Shown: piece by piece, positions 10,814 to 20,407 of the stretch
Position numbering within the stretch: the stretch's first letter is position 1
How the letters are laid out: every line of letters begins with the position of its first letter
Assembly (NCBI GenBank): GCA_033439295.1
Contig: JAVTLE010000023.1
Coordinates: forward strand, 2,144,530 to 2,208,529
Direction: 5' to 3'
DNA from: Deuterostichococcus epilithicus
Taxonomy: Eukaryota > Chlorophyta > Trebouxiophyceae > Prasiolales > Stichococcaceae
DNA: 64,000 nucleotides
Position numbers and translations under genes: made by a program
Notes under the pieces: model-generated
What the model saw: the letters and a program-made list of their open reading frames with translations, nothing else
Database searches by the model: none
What the model was told of the DNA's origin: nothing

Positions 10814-13800
10814 ATGAGTGATCTGAACGCGACGGTCCGCCATCAGTGCTCTGGTGCGATCGAAGGCCTGCGCCTGCGCATGACGCTCAGGCGTGTCAGT
10901 GGCAATGCTGTCCTGCAACAGGTGAATGCACGCCAGAGATACATGCTGTCAACGGCCGTTGACAAATTGAATGGTGGGATCATCACCTCCTGGGTCAAGT
11001 GCCCCGTTCATAGAGCTCCACCTCATGCACAGGCCGGCGACAGCCGCACTGCCATAAGCTCGGAAGTCACTGAGGTCATTGGGTGGCAGTAGCAACTGCT
11101 CAGCTGCGACGAGGCCGCTGTACAGGTGCTTTGAAGAGTGCAGCCGCTGCCGTTCGTGCTGATGCTGCGACAGTGTGGATCGCCAATGCCTCTGTGTTCA
11201 TGTGGGCAGCAGGGCGGCGCGCACACAAACGAGGGCAGCCGCTTTGTTGCCAGACCGTTGAGGCAGCCACGCGGACCCAGACCTGACGACGATGTGTCGA
11301 CAGCGCCTCCATGTTGCTGCTTCCCCACAGCAGGAGCCAGACTGCGCCGTGGGCTGGATGACACCCCTGTGGTGAGCATCCATTATGAGTGAGTGTTTTG
11401 AACTGCTGCTGACCCTATGGTGACATGCAGCAGGACACTGGGCAAGTAGTGACCATCGGTTCACATGCCGTTGCTGTGCCTCCGCACATTTTCACTCATG
11501 TGGACGGAGAAGGGGTGCTGCAGCGGACGGAGTTGCACCGCTGCGTCACCGCCACGCAGCCATCGCAGGGCAAGCCCAGTTCAGTGGCGCTCGCCGTGCG
11601 TGCAGATGCGGGCGCCAAGGTGAGTTTACATTGTACCGCTGCATTTTCGAAGTTCCGCAAACCTAGTTCGTGCACACAGGTATCGCCCTGAAAAGTATTT
11701 GTCATGCTGCAGATACAAATCGTGCAGCTGTCTGGTGTCTTAGCAGACTGCGGCAAGCTTGGCGGCCGCATGCTGCTGACGCTCCTGTCGTACCATGGTG
11801 ATGGCGGCTTGGACATGCGTCCTGGATTGTCGCCGCCAGGCAGGTGGTACCAGCAGCAGGACAAAGCTGGTGCGGCTTTTTGACATTCACAACAGTTGCC
11901 TCGCCCAGTTTCGGACTTGCTGGCCGTGCTGCCAGGGCATTGTGGCCAAGTGAGCCTTTCATTGCCTTGTCCAGGCGTTCTGTGGAAGTGGCGCATCGAA
12001 CTGGAGGCAGAAAACCAGGGCTGGAACTGGAGGAGGAGGAGGAGAGTTCGGAGGTCGACATCAGTCCCGCATCCAGGCTGCAGGCATCAGGCCAGCCAGA
12101 CCTGTGCTGGCCTGCAGTGCGGGTGCGCAGGCATCATGACCGGGTGCTGCACAGCAGTCCCGCTCTTGAAAGTGCAGCCACAAGTCGGCAGCAATCTTTT
12201 GGCGATGCGAAATTTGTGGGCGCGCCCAGCATGTCGGCATCCTGGCTGGCGCACTCGACCGTCTTCAGCGCGGAGGAAACTAACCATCATGTCAAGCATC
12301 CATTACCATGCTTTCGCTTTGTCTGCAGGATGCACAGGAGTCGCCCAGGCCAGCGGACAGCGCGCTGCGGGTCTCGCTGCTTGGCGAGCTCGTGGCCGCC
12401 TGGGGCTTCTCGTGCCGCCGCCTGTTCGTGGAGTACGGCATCCTGTACGACCCAGACATCTGGCGCCAGGTGTCGCCGCCGCAGGGCTTCCCCGCCAGCA
12501 CCTTCCCACGCCCGGGCATTGTCAGGGTGCGCCACGAGTCTTGAAAGAGCAGTCGACTGTGCAAAATGTGAGGCACATCTGTTTTGGACAACATCGACTC
12601 GGCTTGGTCTCGTGTCCCCATTCCTGCCGTCTTGGTCCCCACGCATGAGGTTGATGGTCCGCAAAGTCTGATGTGCGCGCGTCCGCAGGGCATTACGCAT
12701 GTGGTCAAGCCGCAACTGTGCAGCTGGCGAGGCAGGAGTCATCTTGCGCAGCCGTTGGAATTTGATCTCGAGCTGCTGCTGGAGGATCCGCCACCTCCTG
12801 CTTTCTGGCCGACCCTCTACTTTCAGGTAAGGTTGCGTGAACCCGAACTGCCATCTGCGCAATGTCGACTGACAAAACCCAGCAAGAGAGCTGCAGGCGA
12901 CGAATGACTGTCGTCATGCTGGTGTTGAAGGTTTGTGCCTGGCGCCGGTTTGCAAGGCACACGACTGAGGGGTACGGCTGGCTTGCCCTGGGTGGTCCGC
13001 TGCCGGCGTCGTGAGTCGCTTTGGGTGTCAGCAATGTGTTCAGTCTCGAGGTCACGTCGTGCTGGCAGCAAATGCCGTCCATATGTCCAAACTGCCTGCG
13101 GCATGTTCGGTCTCCTGTGCCTCCTGCCGCAGGTCACGACATGGCGCCCTGCACGCACTGTCTGCCAAGCACGCAGCGCTGTGCGGAGGGGCCCCGCAGC
13201 TGGCAGACATTGAGTACGCGCGAGCGCCGCTGGCACCCCAGGCGCCAGCCCTCAGCTGCTTTGGCTTCCGAGCTCAGACTTGTGGCACACTGCAGGTGAG
13301 CAGGAGTTGCAGTGTAACTGGTGCATGGCGCCGAAAAATGCTGCCCTCCAGGAAGACTCACGACATCAGGCCTCTGCCGTCCCACAAAGGCTCAATGTGC
13401 GCTCCCGAGCTGAAGCAAATGAAGATGTGGGGGTTTGCATCACAGGTTAAGGTGCAACTAGTGCAGCAGTGGTTGCCACTGCCTGAGCCATCTCAGCCCC
13501 AGCCCCAGCCCCCGCCCTTGCCGCACCCGCCGCAGCCGAACGCTGACGCGCTGCTGCAGCATGCCCGCAGCCGGCTGCAGGATGCAGAGGAAGCGCCGCC
13601 GCCGCCACTGCCGCCGCCACATCGGCTGCACCCGCCGGTGCTGATCATGCAGCCGGCAGACCTGCGGGTTATGCTGAGCCGTGTCGCCGAGTTTTGCGTC
13701 CATGCTCAGGTGAGAGGGCGGCTGCCTTGGCATATTCTAGCATCCTGGGTGTCCTGATCGTCCTCATCGTCTACTTCGAGAGCTTGCTGAAACGAAACCT

Positions 13801-16800
13801 TCTGCCAAGGCCAATCACAGCTGCAGGCAGCATCATCGACAGATATATGGAAAGACTTCTGTCAACGCTGCTGTTTCACTTTCGGCAGGGTGCTGCGCCG
13901 CTGGAGTATTTGTGGTTGAAGGATGGCCAGCCGTTCGAAAACTCCACAAGCCGCAACGCGCATCCTGTGCATCAGCCGAGCCGCGCTGGAGGATGCGGGC
14001 AATTATGTGTGCCTCGTGCGCGACGGCAATGGCCAAGTCGAGTCTGAGGCCGCTTGCCTCATTGTCGATGAGCCACCGCTGCCGCCGCCTCCGGCGCCGC
14101 CGGCAGTTGTGGATGGCACGCAGACAGAGCAGCATTTGACAGTTGATGCAACGCAGATGGAGTAGCTCAGCAGCAATGGCACACGGACGGAGCAGGCAGA
14201 GGCTGATGAGGAGACACAGACTCTGCCGCCACCCATTCCGTGAGTTTCCACTACACCTGCAGCTTCTCATGCTGCAGTGCAGCCTCACGATGTTGTTGCG
14301 AAGAATTTCTGGGGCAACGAAGCCCCGCATGGCAATGGAGCCATGTGGAAACGCAGTCTATTCGAGCAATGACGACGAGGTTTATATGCCGCAGGCCACC
14401 ATGCTTTTATACAGTATCCGACAGATGCTCGGCAGTGACAGAGGCGATGCCTTTGCGCTGACTGTGGAAGCGGAAGGGCAGCCGCCGCTGCGGTATCAGT
14501 GGCTGCGCGCTAATGTGCCACTGAGACACCACACCGAGCGCTGCATGCGGATGCAAGCAGCGGCTCTCACCGATGCCGCCAGGGCACAGTTGCCAGGTGA
14601 GCAACATTGAGGGTGCATGCCTTTGGTTGCCACCGGCGGCATGGACTTCACCAACTCAGAGAAATGCGGTTTCAGGAAACAACCTCTTCCTCCATGCCCA
14701 GGTGTCAAATGAGCAGGGCGCTGCTGTATCCTATGCTGCCATCGTGTCTGTTGAGGAGCGCATCAAGCCGCCAACCATCTCGGGCCACCCGAGGTGCACT
14801 GCTGGTTTGTTGTGTGGGGGTTTCTCCAATTTTGCGACCGATTCTGCAGGCAACTGCTCGCCGCTACGATTGCAGAATTGAAATCAACATTCCTGTCTCT
14901 GCATTCGTGCACCGGTTTTCAGACCTTATAGTCGTGGCGTTGGTCGTGCTGCACCACAGAGGCGCTGTCGTGGTCGAGGGGGACTCGATCAGCATGTCGG
15001 TGGCTGCGGACGGCCAGCCGCCCCTGCGCTGCAGCTGGCGGCGCAACGGGCAGGAGGTCTCACACGAGTCGGCGGCCGAGTTGTGCAGCATGCAAGATTG
15101 CTTGACGCTGGCAGCTACTGCTGCCACGTGTCCAACCCCTGGTATGTTCCCAGACTGTCAGCATGACCCTGTTGCCGGAGGGTGTTCTTTTGTCGCACGG
15201 CTTCGATGACTTGCTGCTGCAGACCTGAAGTCGGCGGCCCGTGCAATATGTTTGCGACCAAGCATGCATGGTGCAGGGGGTAGACCGACAGCAACGCTGA
15301 GGACGTGAGTGTGCTGGAGGCAGCGCCGCATTTCACTGAGCATCCCAAGTGCGTCATGCTTGCACTCTGACCTGCGGTGCCATCCTGTTGGTCTGAGAGA
15401 CCCACCGAGGTGCTCTGGCATTCTGCTTGACTACACTTGGCACGAGGACCCATACGCGGTGTCGAGACAAATTGCTGTGTCATAGAAGTGAAGCCACTGT
15501 GTTGCCTGGCTGCCAACAGGAGCCAGATCTCGGAGGAGGGGACACCGGCGGTGCTGCGAGCATGCGCCACTGCTAGGCGAGACTTTACGTGCCAGTGGTT
15601 GCACGACGGCGCGCCCGTGCCAGGCGCCGCCACGGCACAGCTGCGCTTCAGTAGCCTGACGGTGGCGCACGGCGGCGACTATGCCTGCAAGGCGTCAAAT
15701 CGGTGGGGCACTGCAGTGTCTGAGGCTGCGCGGCTGGAAGTGGAGGAGGTTGGTGGCGAGCCCTTCTTCGTCGAGCACCCCAGGTGAGGGCGGCTCACAG
15801 CCGTTTGACTGCAAAGCTGCACACCTGTGCTTCTTGTTTGACGGTTTGCTCGCAGGTATATATCGGCAGGAGGCGATTTGCCGACCTTCGAAGCCCGCTT
15901 TCAGCCGGGCATTAAGCTGAGTCTGCTTCTTTTGCCCTTTCATGCGGAATGCATCAATGCACTGCTGTTTCCTGTCATGCAGGGACGCGGCGCTGACTGA
16001 GGGCTCCACTCTGATCCTGAATGCCCGTGCAGAGGGCAAAGGCAACGTCACGCACCAATGGCTGCGCAATGGGCAGCCCATTCATGGTGCTGTGGGCACG
16101 AGCCTGCGGGTGCGGGCGATGGGCGCCACGGACGGCGGCAGCTTTGCCTGCTGGGTGTCAAATGTACGCAGCATCGCCACCTGCCGCTCAGCAACCGTGA
16201 ACATCACACCTAAGTGCGCCCTCTTCAACCCTGAAGATGCACCCGGCTGGGCTGCTGCTGTGGCCCGATGAGGACAAGGAATGCAGTTCCAGCACCGCTG
16301 TGCGCCTTCAAGTACTCAGCCCGACTGCCTCGGTGGATGCTGTGCAGCATGCAGCATGGGCCCATTGCTGCGGCTGGCAGCTGCCGCCGCAGGATCGAGC
16401 CATGTCGCGAGTTGTGACGCGTGCGGTGGATGCTGGCTGGAGGATTTGGCTGGCGTGCAGTAATATGTTCGTGATGACCATAATGTCTTGCTGCAGGGTG
16501 GTGGCGCCACAGATCACGTGACATCCCGCAGGGCGCTGAGCTGGACGAGGGACAGCCGTTCATGGTGGGCGTTGCCGCGGAAGGCAGCCAGCCCATTGCC
16601 TGCCAGTGGCTGTACTCTGGGAAGCGGCTGCGGGGGGAGACTAGCCCCGAGCTGCGAATGGCCGCCGCTGCGACAGCCGCCACGGGGGGATATGCCTGCT
16701 TGGCGCGGAATGCAGCAGGGTCTGCCACCTCCAACACAGCCACCGTCAGAGTTCGTCCCAGGTGAGTTCGTGGATTGGTTCAGAGGTACATGGTCCTTCG

Positions 16801-18705
16801 TACTCGGGCCAGTGGCAGCAGCACATTACAAGCAGGCTTTCGGTGAGCTTTTGGTTCGTTGTGCATAGCTTCCAGCAGCAGCAGCGGCGGCAGCCTGACG
16901 GCTATGTCAACAGCGCCCTCGCGCAGGTGGGCAACGCGGCGGGGGTCGCCAGTGTTGGAGGACGCGCCGGTGGAGGTGGAGGCCCTTGATATACTTTCCA
17001 TCATCGAGCACCTCGTGGAGGCCCGCCGGATCACCTTCGAGTCCCTCTTCATGCAGTTCAACCGCAGCCCGGTGCGCCATGCTGCAGGTCGAACCTGGCA
17101 GCAATCGCTGCGGAAATCATTTCCGATTGCGCAGTCCCAACGTTCCTCGCGACATGATGTGAAGGCACTGATGCAGGACAGGATCGTACACTTGATTGCG
17201 GAGAATGTTGTGCGCGCTACAGGAAAACGAAATGGGGCCGAAGGAGCTGGAGGCGCTGGTCGCTGCGGTGTACCCGCAGTGCCTGCCGTCCGAGTTGCGC
17301 CACTTTGCAGGCGAGCCTGCCGGCCTGGCCTGCAGCACTGAAAGATGTGGTGCCTGTGTGCCGTGACCAAGAGGCTGAGAAGGCACAGACTGTGTCCGCA
17401 GCAGGTTCAGATGTATTGAACTCTGTCAATAATGTTCGTGTAGCGCACGAGACGCATGCTGTGCGGTGTGCAGATGGTGCTGGACACGGAGGGCCGCCGG
17501 CGCTACAGCTACAAGCAGCTGATGATGGCGCTCAAAGAGGCCAAGACGGCAGGCCACTGGTTGGAGGGCTCCCCCGACATCCAAGCGCCGCTGTCTGCGC
17601 TGGCGGTGCGCCTGCAGGAGCAGGGCCGCGATTTCCGCAAGGTGCCCATTGGCTAATCAACTATAATGTAGACTTCTATTTCCCTTATCATGCTCCCACC
17701 AGCGGCACAGCGTCAATCCAGGAAGCGACCTCAAGCCAGCTGCAGGGCGACGAGAAACAAAACAGCTTGCTAATCGCCAGAAAAGACGTCACTTGGTCAA
17801 AGCGCAGGTGTTTGATGCGTTTGACACTGAGGGCGAAGGCTCGCTGGGGTATGAGGGCGTGGCGGCGCTTGTCCGGCGGCAGCTGCCCAACCTGACTGCC
17901 GAGGAGCTGCGCGGCATCATGGGCCACATCCATCTGCTGGACAGAGATGGTGCGATGCGACATCTGGCGTTATGACGCGGACGCTGGGCCATGTGCAGCT
18001 GGGCCATGTGTAACAAGCCCAACTTGACAAGGCGCGAGCGGCCTGTGGCGAACTCGTCAAGCAGACGGCAGGCGCCCGAACCTGAACGGATGGTTTTCCG
18101 GAAGGCATTTTTGAGTCCTGAAATATGACTGCTGGTGCACAGGCGACGGGCGGCTGACTTGTGAGGAGCTGTGGGAGGGGGTGCGCCATGCGCCGGTGGG
18201 GCCGGCTGCGCGACGCGACCTGCGGTGGGTTGCACGCCTGGCAAAGACGCCAGCGGAGAAAGAAATGGCCCTCCAAAGATCTAGCTCTGTCAGGCCGCGT
18301 TATTATGAACTTGGGGATTTGGAGAGGATGGAATTGAGAAGGTCGCTGGATTTGTGTTTGGTGGTTCTGCCGCCCTGCTGCTTCTTGTGCTTCCCCCTTG
18401 TCAAGCACATTGGGTCGATGTGGTGGTGTGTCAGTCGCACAACTCACGTGGTGACCAGGGCTTACAAGAGGAGAAAACTGGAGAACGTCCCCCACGTCCG
18501 CAACTGCCGCCGCACTGGAAGACGGACAGCCAGGAATGCAGCACCCTTCGCCAGTGCCCATTGCACCTCGGATTGCACCAGCTCCCAACCGCCGCCGCAC
18601 CACCTCGCAAGTCGGTGGGCCGCTGAAGAGGCTGCGCATGATCGTCAGCAGGACGTCAAGCACTCTGGTGCGCACGGGTGCGGAAGGCTTCAAATCAATA
18701 CGTGA
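10814..18705 (+). CDS. MKS1 (B9 domain) fused to six Ig-like repeats and EF-hands
   Basis: The MKS1 part starts at ATG 10814: IEGLRLRMTLRRVSG matches the MKS1 N-terminus, then EVIGWQ and HIFTHVDGEG. The B9 domain (about 12329-13420) shows LRVSLLGELVAAWGFSCRRL, GITHVVKP, PPAFWPTLYFQ, HTTEGYGWLAL, GGAPQLADIEYARAP and LSCFGFRAQTCGTLQ. The exon ending at 13709 carries the MKS1 tail (LLQHARSRLQDAEEA) and then, in the same frame, the first half of an Ig domain. It splices in phase 0 to 13889 (GAAPLEYLWLKDGQP). Ig-like repeats lie near 13640-14100, 14430-14790, 14960-15350, 15520-15785, 15985-16215 and 16540-16762. EF-hand sequence follows (FDTEGEGSLGYE; DRDGDGRLTCEE split by an intron at 17951). 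The last frame stops at 18705. MKS1 belongs to the ciliary transition-zone B9 complex; the Ig/EF part may bind proteins and calcium (inference). Repeats 1-3 show frame breaks. The 3' end is uncertain. Confidence 0.65.
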
Positions 18706-19362
18706 ATGGAATGCCCCCTTGACGCCTGCGAAACGACCCAGGGTTGTCGATAGTGTGCAAATGGAGCTGCACGCCCCAAAAGGAAGAACAAATGCATCTG
18801 GAGATGTGACTTTGGGCAAATGCCGATCAAGTGCTTCGGGGTTCTTAGTGTACCCCGGACAGCGGGCCTAATTTCTACCTACAGGGGCTAGGGAAACCGA
18901 TGCCCTTACACTGCCCAGGCGCCCACCGCGGTCCCGCCTTCCTTCCTTCCTTCCTTCGTTCAGTCGCGATTTAGATTGTCCAAAGTCTGATAAGCATCCT
19001 CTGGCTCGCTGCGACAGCACTACTTCGGCTCACAGTCGGACGTTGCGAACGCTGCTCCCTCAATCTCGTGGCAGCACGGCTTGCGCGCGACAGTGCAGGA
19101 TCCTTCGATTGCTGACAGCCTTGAGCTGATTGCGGCTCGAGCCCGCATAAGCGTCTGGACGGCCTCTGAACGTAGTGATTTGCAGGTTTGTGGGTTGCAC
19201 TCTTCCGCGGCGCACGACACAGGCAGAGACCGTGCAGCCCTTCAAATTTCTTTCAAAACCGGCGCCACCTGCAAGGAGGCGGCAGCAATATTAATTCCAG
19301 GAAGCGGGGCGCTGCCAAGGTCTGGCTGGTGGCTTCACTGCAACCGGCACGCTGTTGCAAAA
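18706..19362. other. Intergenic region with (CCTT)5 microsatellite
   Basis: Five perfect CCTT copies lie at 18937-18956. A frame at 18536-18871 (reading PLKRLRMIVSRTSS) could be a further exon of the upstream gene or a small separate gene, but it cannot be tied to a family. The promoter of the uS17 gene should lie at the right end. Confidence 0.4.
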
Positions 19363-20025
19363 ATGGTGCAGGAATTCGTGGGCAAGGTGAGGTGCATCGA
19401 CATTGGTCAGCTGCGGCATCCTGGATACTAATGAGACCTTTCAGCTGCGGCATGCTGACTCGAATGGGGCATCTGCCGATATGTGACCATGGGTGCCGGC
19501 GGCAGGTGGTGTCCAACCGCATGCGAAAGTCGATACTAGTGGCAGTCGATCATTGGCACCTGAACAGCAAATATCGAGTGAAGGTCAAACGCACATCGAA
19601 GCTCATGGTGCGCTGCTGGCATCGCCGTCCTGTGTGTTTAGGCATACACGGCAATGCATGCAAATATTGCGAGTTGTTGCATGCAGCAAACCTGACTAGT
19701 TGGTGAGTGGTCGGCAGGCGCACGACGAGTTGAACGAGTGCAATGTGGGCGACCGCGTGAAGATCTCTAGCTGCAGGCAAGTCTGCAAAGCCTCCTGTGC
19801 GGCTGATGAACTGAGCGTGCCCTGATTGTGGGTTGCCTTGAGCTGACTCCGGCTCTGACATGTCCTCGCAGGCCACTAAGCAAGCACAAAGCGTTCATGC
19901 TCAGCGAGGTTTTGCATCGGGAAAAGATCTATGATGCAAAGGCGGCACTGGTGGAGACTTCGCAGAGCGCCAGCATCACAGACCCTGGCGCCGGCCGCGG
20001 GTTCGCAGCGTCAGCCGTGTCGTGA
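19363..20025 (+). CDS. Mitochondrial small-subunit ribosomal protein uS17
   Basis: Four exons: 19363-19386, 19506-19607, 19718-19776 and 19872-20025. The product begins MVQEFVGK and continues VVSNRMRKSILVAVDHW, KVKRTSKLM, AHDELNECNVGDRVKISSC and RPLSKHKAFMLSEVL, the uS17 OB-fold of bacterial-type ribosomes that binds 16S-like rRNA. The KRTSKLMAHDE version is the form found in plant mitochondrial uS17, so a mitochondrial location is favoured over the plastid. The protein lacks a long presequence, as do plant relatives. A C-terminal extension of about 40 residues after the S17 fold is Ala/Ser-rich. The third intron uses a GC donor (AG then GCAAGT at 19777), and the Arg codon is rebuilt exactly by the splice. 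The first exon is only 24 nt. It is followed 382 bp later by RRP1 on the same strand. Confidence 0.9.
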
Positions 20026-20407
20026 GCAGGGATCTTAGGGCTTTTAATTGGATTGCAGTCCTGACTCTACCGCATCTGGTAGATTTAGTACACCGGGCGG
20101 TTGCCGTCGATGCGCTGCTCACGAGTTCGTTTTTTGTGGAGAGACGGTGGAAATCATACTCAGCTTGCGTTGCAGACAGACTTAAAGTGACACAACGGAC
20201 GAGTGCAGTGCTGCGTCAGCTCGTGCGCGAGCGAAATGTGCAAAGCGTCCCTCCACCAGTCCACCTGAATCATGCATCCAGCAGCCGCCTGCGGCTGCTG
20301 CCTTCAATTTGCAGCACAAGTCACAGCAGGCTCACAGCTCGCTTGCGCCGATCTGTTGGCAAAACCCAACCGTCAGCTGAGTTTGCAGGCGCATTCGGCG
20401 TGAAGCA
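20026..20407. other. Intergenic region before RRP1
   Basis: This separates the uS17 stop from the RRP1 start on the same strand. No conserved coding sequence was seen; it presumably holds the uS17 3' untranslated region and the RRP1 promoter. Confidence 0.35.

Noticed and set aside
13133-13200. Apparent frameshift in the MKS1 part, because VTTWRP resembles the conserved STWRP motif in another frame
   Set aside because: The preceding exon ends in phase 2 (GCG TC then GTGAGT), and the next exon then reads directly into GGAPQLADIEY without any frame change, so the TWRP match is best treated as coincidence.
13941-13983. A 43-nt intron that would remove the frame break in Ig repeat 1
   Set aside because: It would have GT-AG ends and restore phase, but it is far shorter than the other introns measured here (the shortest is well above 60 nt) and would delete conserved Ig residues.
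18937-18956. (CCTT)5 as a possible regulatory element
   Set aside because: It looks like an ordinary short microsatellite in an intergenic region.
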